64,000 bases of DNA from Sphingomonas ginsenosidimutans (lineage in GTDB: Bacteria; Pseudomonadota; Alphaproteobacteria; Sphingomonadales; Sphingomonadaceae): positions 372,001 to 436,000 of the forward strand of contig NZ_NWVD01000003.1 in assembly GCF_002374835.1 (NCBI RefSeq). Reading direction: 5' to 3'. Below the pieces are notes generated by a model. It made no database searches. It worked only from the letters and a program-made list of their open reading frames with translations, and had not been told where the DNA came from. Numbering within the stretch: position 1 is the stretch's first letter; each line of letters begins with the position of its first letter. Positions 17,208-25,227 of the stretch are shown here, piece after piece. The position numbers and the translations under genes are program-made.

Positions 17208-17966
17208 CTACCCGCCGCCGTGCAGGTTGATCTTCTGCCCCGTGACATAATCGGCATCGGCCGACACGAAGAAGGCGACCGCTGCCGCGACGTCCTCGGG
17301 CGTGGAAACGCGGCCGAACGGCGACTGCGCGTCCAGTTCGTGGATGTCGGCCACCCCGCGCGTCGCCATCGCCAGCCGCTTGCCCATGTCGGTGACGGTC
17401 AGCCCCGGCGCGACGATGTTGACGCGGATGCCGTGGACGCGCTCCTCCTTGGCCAGCGTCTGCGCCAGCGCCTCCACCGCCGCCTTGCCCATATTGTACG
17501 GCGCGCCATTGGCGGCGTGGTACAAGGTCGCCACCGACGAGATCATCACGATATCGCCGCGCGGGCGCTGGCGCATCCACGGGATGACCAGTTTCGACAG
17601 ATAATGCGGCGCCAGCGCATGGGTGCGCACCACGCGTTCCAGCTCGCCCGGATCGGTATCGGCCACCGATTGCCCGCGGCTGGCGATGCCGGCGTTGTTG
17701 ACCAATATGTCGATCGCCCCGAAATCCGCCGCCACCGCCTCGACCAGCGCGGCGCAGGCGTCGAACGAATCGACCGATGCGGGATAGGCGCGCGCGCGCC
17801 GCCCCATCGCCTCGATCGCGGCGACCACCTTCGCCGCGGCATCGGCATCGCGGCGGTAATTGACCGCCACGTCCGCGCCGTCCTGCGCCAGCCGCAGCGC
17901 GATCGCGCGCCCGATCCCGCGCCCTGCGCCCGTCACCAGCGCGACGCGCCCCGCCGGCGCGCTCAT
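17208..17966 (-). CDS. Short-chain dehydrogenase/reductase, FabG-like
   Basis: A 252-residue NAD(P)-dependent oxidoreductase of the classical SDR type. The cofactor motif TGAGRGIG is at residues 12-19, then NNAG, a serine in IVMISSV, and the catalytic YNMGK. It starts in the stop of the enoyl-CoA hydratase-like gene (four-base overlap), forming a two-gene operon. Together they fit reduction or oxidation of a hydroxyacyl-CoA or similar intermediate. The substrate is open. Confidence 0.9.
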   Translation of the reverse strand: MSAPAGRVALVTGAGRGIGRAIALRLAQDGADVAVNYRRDADAAAKVVAAIEAMGRRARAYPASVDSFDACAALVEAVAADFGAIDILVNNAGIASRGQSVADTDPGELERVVRTHALAPHYLSKLVIPWMRQRPRGDIVMISSVATLYHAANGAPYNMGKAAVEALAQTLAKEERVHGIRVNIVAPGLTVTDMGKRLAMATRGVADIHELDAQSPFGRVSTPEDVAAAVAFFVSADADYVTGQKINLHGGG

Positions 17967-18763
17967 GCGCGCGCGACCTTGCTGTAATCGGGGCGGCGCT
18001 TCTCCAGGAAGGCGGCCAGCCCCTCGGCAAAGGCGTTGTCGCCGACGGTCAGCATCTGGTTGCGATCCTCCATCGCGATCGCCGCTTCCAGCGAGGGCGC
18101 GTCGATGCTCATCCGCAGACACTCCTTGGTCAGCCGCAGCCCCAGCGGCGAGGCATCCAGCATCCGTTCCACCAGCGGCACGGCCGCCGCCTCGAGTTCG
18201 GCATCGGGGACGATTCGGCTGACCAGCCCGCACGCCAGCGCGCGCTCGGCATGGATGAAATCGCCGGTCAGCATCAGTTCGGCGGCCAGCGACGCGCCGA
18301 CCAGCCGCGGCAGGAAATAGCTGACGCCGATATCGCACGCCGACAGGCCGATGCGGATGAAGGCGGCGTTCATCCGCGCACTCTCCCCCGCGATCCGCAC
18401 GTCCGACGCCAGCGCCATCGCGAAGCCGCCGCCGCATGCCGGGCCGTGGATCAGGCTGACGATCGGCTGCGGGGCGTAGCGCATCGCCATCACGATCTCC
18501 GCGATCGACCGCTGGTGGCGCAGCCGGTCGATCGTGTCGCGCTCGACCGGATCGGCCTTCAGGTCCAGCCCCGCGCAATAGGCGCCGCCCGCCCCGCGCA
18601 GCACGACGACGCGCACGTCGCGGTCGGTCGCCAGCCCGCGGAAATAAGCCGACAGTTCGCCGACCATCACGTCGTCCAGCGCATTCAGCCGGTCGGGACG
18701 GTTCATCGTCACCCATTCGGTCGCGCCGCGCCGCTCCACGACGATCGTCTGCCGCTGCGTCAT
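17963..18763 (-). CDS. Enoyl-CoA hydratase/isomerase (crotonase) family protein
   Basis: A 266-residue crotonase-fold protein. Oxyanion-hole segments are GGAYCAGLDLK and GPACGGGFAMAL. The residues where classical hydratases carry their two glutamates appear to be Ala and Phe; an Asp lies in the following GLSACDIGVSY loop, so the reaction may be isomerisation, hydrolysis or another crotonase chemistry. Two ATGs stand in tandem after GGGAGAGG; I chose the second (18763) for better spacing, with 18766 as the alternative. An operator-like palindrome lies about 40 bases upstream. Confidence 0.88.
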   Translation of the reverse strand: MTQRQTIVVERRGATEWVTMNRPDRLNALDDVMVGELSAYFRGLATDRDVRVVVLRGAGGAYCAGLDLKADPVERDTIDRLRHQRSIAEIVMAMRYAPQPIVSLIHGPACGGGFAMALASDVRIAGESARMNAAFIRIGLSACDIGVSYFLPRLVGASLAAELMLTGDFIHAERALACGLVSRIVPDAELEAAAVPLVERMLDASPLGLRLTKECLRMSIDAPSLEAAIAMEDRNQMLTVGDNAFAEGLAAFLEKRRPDYSKVARA

Positions 18764-18800
18764 CATCCTCTCCCAAGACTTCTTTGCTGGGCAAGGTGGC

Positions 18801-18814
18801 ATAACTAAAGTTAT
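18801..18814. promoter_or_regulatory. Perfect ATAACT-AA-AGTTAT palindrome, putative operator
   Basis: A perfect six-base inverted repeat with two-base centre sits between the divergent crotonase-SDR operon and fdhD. The same ATAAC-N4-GTTAT pattern occurs before the SDR-acyl-CoA dehydrogenase operon at 21983, and a partial form occurs before the acyl-CoA dehydrogenase ending at 47555. It may bind a TetR-type or similar repressor of CoA-ester catabolism. No such regulator is encoded nearby. Confidence 0.6.
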
Positions 18815-18865
18815 CCCGCAACGGCGATGGCGGCACGGCGGCGGATCGGGCACAAGCCGGGGCGC

Positions 18866-19636
18866 ATGGACCATGAATTCTCCCGCGCCTTTCCCCATGG
18901 CCGAACCGAGCCGCACCGTCGCGCGATCGCGCAGGAGGCGCCGGTCGCGATCGAGGTCAACGGCCTGGGCTATGCGGTGATGATGGCGACCCCCGCCGAC
19001 CTTGCCGATTTCGCGACCGGATTCGCGCTGTCCGAACGGATCGTCGCCGATGCGGCGGAGCTGGCGGCGATCGACGTGCATGACACGCCGCGCGGGACGA
19101 TCGTGCGGCTCGCCGTGCCCCCGGCGCGCGCCGCGGCGGTCGCCGACCGCGTGCGGCGGCGCGCCAGCGACAGTTCGTGCGGGCTGTGCGGGATGGACAA
19201 TCTCGACGCCATCCACCGCCCGCTGCCGCGCGTCCCCGCCGCGACCGCGCCGATGGCGGCGGTGTTCGCCGCGCTGGCGGCGATGCGCGCGCATCAGCCG
19301 CTCAACGTCGCGACCGGCGCCGCCCATGCCGCGATGCTGTGCGCCGCCGACGGCACGATCCGCTGCGCGCGCGAGGATGTCGGCCGCCACAATGCCTTCG
19401 ACAAATTGATCGGCGCGATGGCGCGGGCTGCGATGGCGTGGGACGGCGGCTTCGCGCTGCTGTCGTCGCGCTGTTCATACGAACTGGTGGAAAAGGCGGC
19501 GCTGGCCGCGTGCCCGACGCTGGTCACGGTATCGGCGGCGACCAGTCTGGCGCTGTCGCGCGCCGCCGCGGCGGGGTTGACGCTGGTCAGCCTGGCGCGC
19601 GACGACGCGGTGCTGATTGCCGATCCCGTGCGTTAG
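18866..19636 (+). CDS. fdhD: Formate dehydrogenase accessory sulfurtransferase FdhD
   Basis: A 256-residue protein that transfers sulfur to the molybdenum cofactor, required for active formate dehydrogenases. The catalytic loop SSCGLCGM holds Cys105 and Cys108. ALVVFAL-like motifs of the family are matched by FATGFALSERI, CAREDVGRHNAFDKLIG and SSRCSYELVEKAA. The start could also be the ATG at 18827; I favour 18866. It lies seven bases before the FdhF/YdeP-type gene, its likely client. Confidence 0.93.
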   Translation: MDHEFSRAFPHGRTEPHRRAIAQEAPVAIEVNGLGYAVMMATPADLADFATGFALSERIVADAAELAAIDVHDTPRGTIVRLAVPPARAAAVADRVRRRASDSSCGLCGMDNLDAIHRPLPRVPAATAPMAAVFAALAAMRAHQPLNVATGAAHAAMLCAADGTIRCAREDVGRHNAFDKLIGAMARAAMAWDGGFALLSSRCSYELVEKAALAACPTLVTVSAATSLALSRAAAAGLTLVSLARDDAVLIADPVR

Positions 19637-19643
19637 GTGTGCC

Positions 19644-21908
19644 ATGACCCAGCAACATGACGACCGCCCCGATTTCACCCCCTATCCCGGCCCGGCGGGC
19701 GGATGGGGATCGCTCCGCTCGCTGGCGGACATCATCCCGCGGGAGGGCAATCCGGTCGTCACCAGTGCCGAGCTGCTGCGCCAGAACAAGCCCGACGGCT
19801 TCGCCTGCGTCAGCTGCGCCTGGGCCAAGCCGAACCCGACGCACACCGCCGAATTCTGCGAGAATGGCGCGAAGGCGACGGCGTGGGAAATCACGTCGCA
19901 GCGCGTCACCCCGGCGTTCTTCCGCCGGCACACGCTGACCGAGCTGCGCGGGTGGAGCGACTACCGGCTGGAGGAAGCCGGGCGGCTGACCCATCCGATG
20001 CGCTACGACCGCGCGACCGACCGCTATGTCGTCGCGCCGTGGGAGGAGGCGTTCGCCGCGATCGCCGCGCGGCTGAAGCCGCTCGATCCGCGTTCGGTGG
20101 TCTTCTACGCCTCGGGTCGTGCCAGCCTGGAAACCTCGTTCCTGTGGCAGCTGATGGCGCGGCTGTACGGCAACCAGAACCTGCCCGACAGTTCGAACAT
20201 GTGCCACGAATCGACCTCGGTGGGGCTGAAGGCGTCGATCGGCGTGCCGGTGGGCACCGTGAAGATCGAGGATTTCGACCACACCGACTGCATCCTGCAC
20301 TTCGGGCAGAATGTCGCGACCAACAGCCCGCGGATGCTCCACCAGTTGCGCGGCGTGCACAAGCGCGGCGCACCGATCGTGGTGTTCAACCCGCTGCGCG
20401 AACGCGGGCTGGAGCGGTTCACCGATCCGCAGAACCCGATCGAGATGGCGACCGGCGGCGAAACCCCGATCGCGACCCAATATCATCAGGTGATCGCCGG
20501 CGGCGATATCGCCGCGATGACCGGCATCGCCAAGTGGCTGATCGACAACGACCGCGTCGACCATGACTTCGTCGCGCGCCACACCCATGGCTATGCCGAC
20601 TTCGCCGCCAGCGTGCAGGCCGCCGACTGGGCGGATATCGAGCGTGAGTCGGGGCTGACGCGCGCCGCGATCGAGACGGTCGCGGCCACCTATGCGCGCG
20701 CCAAGGCGGCGATCGCAATCTATGGCATGGGGCTGACCCAGCATGTGAAGGGCGTCGACAACGTCCGCATGCTCGTCAATCTGATGCTGATGCGCGGCAA
20801 CATCGGCAAGCCGGGCGCCGGGCTGTGCCCGGTGCGCGGCCACAGCAACGTACAGGGGCAGCGCACCGTCGGCATCACCGAGAAGACCGAGCTGGCCCCG
20901 GTCGATGCGCTAAAGGAACGCTACGGCTTCACCCCGCCTACCGAAAAGGGACTGGATACGGTGGAGGCGTGCCGCGGGATCATCGACGGCACGGTGAAGG
21001 CATTTCTGTCGCTGGGCGGCAATTTCGCGCGCGCGGTGCCGGAAACCGATCTGGTCGAGGACGGGTGGCAGCGGATGGACCTGTCGGTGCAGATCGCCAC
21101 CAAGCTCAACCGCAGCCACCTGCTGCCCGCCGCGGGCGACACCTGGCTGCTGCCGTGCCTGGGCCGGATCGAGCGCGATCTTCAGGACAGCGGGCCGCAG
21201 CGCGTGACGGTGGAGGATTCGACCAGCGTCATCCACGCCTCGCTGGGGAAGGTCGATCCGGCCAGCCCGCACCTGCTGTCCGAACCCGCGATCGTCGCCG
21301 GCATCGCCAGGGCGCTGCTGCCCGCCAATCCGGCGGTGAAATGGGACGAATGGGTCGGCGACTATGCGCTGATCCGCGACGAGATCGCCGCGATCTTCCC
21401 GCACTTCTTCGCCCGCTTCAACGAGCGCCTCGCCGAGGAGCCGGCGGGCTTCTGGAAGGGTAACAAGGCATCCGGGCGCGAATGGGACACGCCCAGCGGC
21501 AAGGCGGAATTCCTGTCGCCCAAGGAGCTGAACGCCACCGGCTTCGCCGCCGCGGACGGGCGCTACCGCCTGCTGACGCTGCGGTCGAACGACCAGTTCA
21601 ACACCACCGTCTACGGCTATTCGGACCGGTTCCGCGGGATCAACGGCACGCGGCAGGTGGTGCTGATGAACCGCGACGATATCGCGAAGGCGGGGCTGTC
21701 GAGCGGGCAGAAGGTGACGCTGGCGAGCGACGCGGGCGACAATCACGACCGGCGCGTCGGCGACCTGATCGTCGTCGAATACAATGTTCCGCCCGGCTGC
21801 ATCGCGGCCTATTACCCCGAGTGCAACCCGCTGATCCCGCTGGAACATCATGCGGAGGAAAGCCACGTCCCGGCCGCCAAGTCGGTGCCGGTGCGGATCG
21901 TCGCGTAA
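19644..21908 (+). CDS. FdhF/YdeP family molybdopterin oxidoreductase
   Basis: A 754-residue bis-MGD enzyme of the DMSO reductase superfamily. N-terminal cysteines (Cys55, 58, 72) lie in the YdeP-type layout and may hold an iron-sulfur cluster. Cys187-His188 in SNMCHESTSVGL aligns with the selenocysteine-His pair of formate dehydrogenase H, so a Cys ligand to Mo with the adjacent His is predicted. It is directly downstream of fdhD, which supports formate dehydrogenase-like maturation. YdeP itself has no settled substrate, so formate oxidation is likely but not certain. Confidence 0.9.
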   Translation: MTQQHDDRPDFTPYPGPAGGWGSLRSLADIIPREGNPVVTSAELLRQNKPDGFACVSCAWAKPNPTHTAEFCENGAKATAWEITSQRVTPAFFRRHTLTELRGWSDYRLEEAGRLTHPMRYDRATDRYVVAPWEEAFAAIAARLKPLDPRSVVFYASGRASLETSFLWQLMARLYGNQNLPDSSNMCHESTSVGLKASIGVPVGTVKIEDFDHTDCILHFGQNVATNSPRMLHQLRGVHKRGAPIVVFNPLRERGLERFTDPQNPIEMATGGETPIATQYHQVIAGGDIAAMTGIAKWLIDNDRVDHDFVARHTHGYADFAASVQAADWADIERESGLTRAAIETVAATYARAKAAIAIYGMGLTQHVKGVDNVRMLVNLMLMRGNIGKPGAGLCPVRGHSNVQGQRTVGITEKTELAPVDALKERYGFTPPTEKGLDTVEACRGIIDGTVKAFLSLGGNFARAVPETDLVEDGWQRMDLSVQIATKLNRSHLLPAAGDTWLLPCLGRIERDLQDSGPQRVTVEDSTSVIHASLGKVDPASPHLLSEPAIVAGIARALLPANPAVKWDEWVGDYALIRDEIAAIFPHFFARFNERLAEEPAGFWKGNKASGREWDTPSGKAEFLSPKELNATGFAAADGRYRLLTLRSNDQFNTTVYGYSDRFRGINGTRQVVLMNRDDIAKAGLSSGQKVTLASDAGDNHDRRVGDLIVVEYNVPPGCIAAYYPECNPLIPLEHHAEESHVPAAKSVPVRIVA

Positions 21909-21939
21909 CCACGCCAAGCCTCTTGACGCGCGCGTCACC

Positions 21940-21964
21940 ATAACAGACGTTATCCCTCGATAAC
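21940..21964. promoter_or_regulatory. Overlapping ATAAC/GTTAT inverted repeats, putative operator
   Basis: Two perfect palindromes share a half-site: ATAAC-AGAC-GTTAT (21940-21953) and GTTATC-CCTC-GATAAC (21949-21964). A TTGACG box lies at 21923-21928. The site ends about 18 bases before the SDR start codon, so a bound protein would block transcription initiation. The first palindrome matches the one at 18801. Confidence 0.65.
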
Positions 21965-21982
21965 CCGACAAGAGGGAGAGGG

Positions 21983-22774
21983 ATGGTGCAGCTTGGCCCC
22001 GATATAGCGGCGGTCGTCACCGGGGGCGCGTCCGGGCTCGGGCGCGCCACGGCGGAGGCGCTGATCGCCGCGGGCTGCCGCGTCGCGCTGTTCGATCGCA
22101 ATGCCGATATCGGCCCCGATGTGGCGCGGGCGATCGGCGCGACATTTTGCCATGTCGACGTCACCGACCAGGCGTCGGTCGATGCCGGTTTCGCCGCGGC
22201 GCGCGCCGCCAACGGGCAGGAACGGGTGCTGGTCAATTGCGCCGGCGGCAGCGTCGGCGGCCCGAACAAGACGGTGGCCCGGTCGAAGGACAATGGCGCG
22301 ATCGTCCCCTATCCGATCGACAATTACCGCGCGACGCTCGAACTCAATCTGGTCGGCACGTTCCGCTGCATCGTCGGCGCGGCGGCGGGGATGATGACGC
22401 TGCCGCCGACCGCCGACGGCGATCGCGGCGCGATCGTCAACACCGCCAGCGTCGCGGGGGAGGAAGGGCAGGTCGGCCAGATTTCCTATGCCTCCGCCAA
22501 GGCCGGGATCATCGGCATGACCCTGGTCGTCGCACGCGATCTGGCGGCGGAGGCGATCCGCTGCAACACGATCCTGCCCGGCATCTTCGACACCCCGCTG
22601 CTGGCGCGCGCCAAGCCGCAGGTGAAGGCGGCGCTGGGCGCGATGGTGCCGTTCCCGAAGCGGCTGGGCCGCGCCGACGAATATGCGCGGCTGGCGCTGG
22701 AGATGATCCGCAACCCCTATTTCAATGGCGAGGACGTCCGGCTGGACGGCGCCATCCGCATGCAGCCGAGGTAG
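21983..22774 (+). CDS. Short-chain dehydrogenase/reductase (3-hydroxyacyl-CoA dehydrogenase type 2-like)
   Basis: A 263-residue SDR. The cofactor loop is TGGASGLGRAT near residue 14, the active site is YASAKAG preceded by NTASVAG, and an acidic residue follows the second strand (FDRNAD), favouring NAD. The FNGEDVRLDGAIRM ending and overall layout resemble HSD17B10/FadB2-like 3-hydroxyacyl-CoA dehydrogenases, although the middle is distinctive. A GAGGGAGAGGG ribosome site precedes the ATG. It heads an operon with two acyl-CoA dehydrogenases. Confidence 0.88.
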   Translation: MVQLGPDIAAVVTGGASGLGRATAEALIAAGCRVALFDRNADIGPDVARAIGATFCHVDVTDQASVDAGFAAARAANGQERVLVNCAGGSVGGPNKTVARSKDNGAIVPYPIDNYRATLELNLVGTFRCIVGAAAGMMTLPPTADGDRGAIVNTASVAGEEGQVGQISYASAKAGIIGMTLVVARDLAAEAIRCNTILPGIFDTPLLARAKPQVKAALGAMVPFPKRLGRADEYARLALEMIRNPYFNGEDVRLDGAIRMQPR

Positions 22775-22779
22775 CGCCG

Positions 22780-23871
22780 ATGAACTTCGACTATTCCGAC
22801 GAGCAGAAGATGCTGAAGGAGGAGGCGCGCCGCTTCCTGGGCGCCCGCTGCGACACCGCGGTGGTGCGCGGCGTCCTCGACGATGACGACCGGCATCATG
22901 ACGACGCGCTGTGGCGCGCGATCGCGGCGCAGGGCTGGCTCGGCGCCGCGATTCCGGAGGCCTATGGCGGGCTGGGGCTGGGCCATGTCGAACTGTGCGC
23001 GCTGGCGGAGGAACTGGGCCGCGCGCTCGCGCCGGTGCCGTTCGCCTCCACGGTCTATTTCGTCGCCGAGGCGCTGATGCTGCTGGGCAGCGAGGAACAG
23101 AAGACGCGCTGGCTGCCGAAGATCGCGGCGGGCGAGGTCATCGGCGCCTTCGCCACGTCGGAAGGGCCGGGCGCGGTCGCGCCGGGGCGGATCGCGACGC
23201 GCGTTGCCGACGGCCGGCTGAGCGGCACCAAGATCCCGGTCACCGACGGGCAGATCGCCGACCTGCTGGTCGTGCTGGCCGACGACGGCCTGTACCTGGT
23301 CGAGGGGCCGGTCGCCGCCGAGCCGCTCGCGACGCTCGACCCGACGCGCGCCGCCGCGAGGATCGTGTTCGACAGCGTGCCCGCCGAGCGGCTGGGCGAC
23401 GAGGACGGCTTCGCCGCGATGCAGGCGGTGTTCGACCGCGCGGCGGTGCTGCTGGCGTTCGAGCAGCTGGGCGGCGCCGATCGCGCGCTGGAAATGGCGA
23501 AGGACTATGCGCTCCAGCGGCACGCCTTCGGCCGCGCGATCGGCGGCTATCAGGCGATCAAGCACAAGCTGGCCGACATCTACGTCAAGAACGAGATCGC
23601 GCGCTCGAACGCTTATTACGGCGCCTGGGCGCTGGGCAGCGGCGCGGCCGAACTGCCGCTCGCCGCCGCGACCGCGCGCGTCGCCGCCAGCGAGGCCTAT
23701 TGGTTCGCCGCCAAGGAGAATATCCAGACCCACGGCGGCATCGGCTTCACCTGGGAAGCCGATCCGCAGCTCCACTACCGCCGCTCGCGTCAGCTCGCGC
23801 TGGTCGCCGGGGCGCCCGCAGTATGGCGCGAGCGGCTGGTCGCGCAGCTCGAACGCCGCAACGCGGCCTGA
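22780..23871 (+). CDS. Acyl-CoA dehydrogenase, probable non-catalytic partner subunit
   Basis: A 363-residue acyl-CoA dehydrogenase fold (N-terminal helices starting MNFDYSDEQKMLKEEARRF, C-terminal HAFGRAIGGYQAIKHKLADIY and QTHGGIGFTWEADPQLHYRR). I do not see a catalytic glutamate at either usual position. Small acyl-CoA dehydrogenases like this often pair with an adjacent paralogue in alpha2beta2 enzymes, as in the FadE28-FadE29 (ChsE1-ChsE2) enzymes of steroid side-chain degradation. The next gene, 16 bases away, fits as the catalytic partner. Confidence 0.87.
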   Translation: MNFDYSDEQKMLKEEARRFLGARCDTAVVRGVLDDDDRHHDDALWRAIAAQGWLGAAIPEAYGGLGLGHVELCALAEELGRALAPVPFASTVYFVAEALMLLGSEEQKTRWLPKIAAGEVIGAFATSEGPGAVAPGRIATRVADGRLSGTKIPVTDGQIADLLVVLADDGLYLVEGPVAAEPLATLDPTRAAARIVFDSVPAERLGDEDGFAAMQAVFDRAAVLLAFEQLGGADRALEMAKDYALQRHAFGRAIGGYQAIKHKLADIYVKNEIARSNAYYGAWALGSGAAELPLAAATARVAASEAYWFAAKENIQTHGGIGFTWEADPQLHYRRSRQLALVAGAPAVWRERLVAQLERRNAA

Positions 23872-23887
23872 AGCGAGGAACGGCACG

Positions 23888-25090
23888 ATGGACTTCAACG
23901 ATACCGCCGACGAAGCCGAATATCGCGCCCGCGCCCGCGACTGGCTGGCCGCGAACGTCGCCGCGCACAAGGCGATTGACCATGGCGACGACATGGCCGC
24001 GGCACGCGCGTGGCAGGCGCGCAAGGCCGCGGCCGGCTATGCGCAGATCACCTGGCCGAAGGAATGGGGCGGGGGCGGCGGCACCCCGATCCAGAGCGTC
24101 ATCTTCGGACAGGAAGAGGCCAGGCACCCGGTCCAGTACGGCTATTTCACGATCGGGCTGGGGATGTGCATCCCCACCGTCATGGCCTTCGCCGACGATG
24201 CGACGAAGCAGCGGTTCGTCGGCCCGGCGCTGCGCGGCGAGGAAATCTGGTCGCAGCTGTTTTCCGAACCCGCCGGCGGATCGGACGTCGCGGCGATCCG
24301 CACCCGCGCGGTCCGCGACGGCGACGACTGGGTCGTCAACGGGCAGAAGGTGTGGACGTCGGGCGCGCATTATTCCGACTTCGGCATCGTGCTGGTGCGC
24401 ACCAACCCCGACGTGCCCAAGCACAAGGGGCTGACGATGTTCTGGCTCGACCTGCGCGCGCCGGGGGTGGAGATCAGGCCGATCCACCAGATGTCGGGCG
24501 GCTCGAACTTCAACGAAGTCTATTTCACCGACGTGCGCATCCCCGATTCGCAGCGGCTCGGCGCGGTCGATGCCGGGTGGAAGGTCGCGCTGGTGACGCT
24601 GATGAACGAGCGGCTGGCGGTCGGCGGCGGCGGCGGCGCGGGGCCGAAGGAGATATTGAAGCTGGCGCGCGAGGTGGACGGCGCGGACGGCGGCAAGCTG
24701 CTCCACGATCCCGCCTTCCGCCAGAAACTGGCCGACTGGTGGGTGCAGGCGGAGGGGCTGCGCAACACGCGGATGCGCACGATCACCGCGCTCAGCCGCG
24801 GCCAGACGCCGGGGCCGGAAAGCTCGATCGGGAAGATCATCGCCGCCAACCAGTTGCAGGACATCGGCAACTCAGCGGTCGAGGCGGAGGATCAGTACGG
24901 CATCATCGCCGACCCCGCGCTGGCGCCGCTGCGCGGGCTGTTCCAGTCGGCGACGCTCAACGCGCCGGGCCTGCGCATCGCCGGCGGCACCGACGAGATC
25001 CTGAAGAACATCATCGCCGAGCGCGTGCTGGGCCTGCCCGGCGAAATCCGCACCGACAAGGATGCGGCGTTTCGTGACCTGCCGGCGTAG
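23888..25090 (+). CDS. Acyl-CoA dehydrogenase, probable catalytic partner subunit
   Basis: A 400-residue flavoprotein that would introduce a double bond in an acyl-CoA. Marks include LFSEPAGGSDVAAIRT, WVVNGQKVWTSGA and the C-terminal IAGGTDEILKNIIAERVLGLP. The C-terminal YEGT glutamate of medium-chain enzymes is replaced by GGT. The helix segment LMNERLAVGG has a Glu where the isovaleryl-CoA dehydrogenase and FadE29-type enzymes keep their base. With the previous gene it probably forms a heterotetramer acting on a bulky or branched acyl-CoA. Confidence 0.88.
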   Translation: MDFNDTADEAEYRARARDWLAANVAAHKAIDHGDDMAAARAWQARKAAAGYAQITWPKEWGGGGGTPIQSVIFGQEEARHPVQYGYFTIGLGMCIPTVMAFADDATKQRFVGPALRGEEIWSQLFSEPAGGSDVAAIRTRAVRDGDDWVVNGQKVWTSGAHYSDFGIVLVRTNPDVPKHKGLTMFWLDLRAPGVEIRPIHQMSGGSNFNEVYFTDVRIPDSQRLGAVDAGWKVALVTLMNERLAVGGGGGAGPKEILKLAREVDGADGGKLLHDPAFRQKLADWWVQAEGLRNTRMRTITALSRGQTPGPESSIGKIIAANQLQDIGNSAVEAEDQYGIIADPALAPLRGLFQSATLNAPGLRIAGGTDEILKNIIAERVLGLPGEIRTDKDAAFRDLPA

Positions 25091-25142
25091 CGGGGGCGGA
25101 GTGGCTCGTTGCGCGCCATCCGCTCTCCATCCGCCGTCCATC

Positions 25143-25194
25143 CGTTCGTGCTGAGGAGAGGTTCGACAGGCTCAACGGCTCCTCAGGAGGAACG
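25143..25194. repeat. Intergenic inverted repeat, type 1 (compact copy)
   Basis: The two arms are CGTTCGTGCTGAGGAGAGG and TTCGACAGGCTCAACGGCTCC with a trailing AGGAACG. Both match the outer and inner arms of the larger copy at 38751-38841. It appears to be that repeat with its central part missing. It sits after a stop codon between convergent genes, as such elements usually do. Confidence 0.75.
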
Positions 25195-25227
25195 TAAACG
25201 CTCCGGCGCTGGCGAGCGCGCCGCGCG

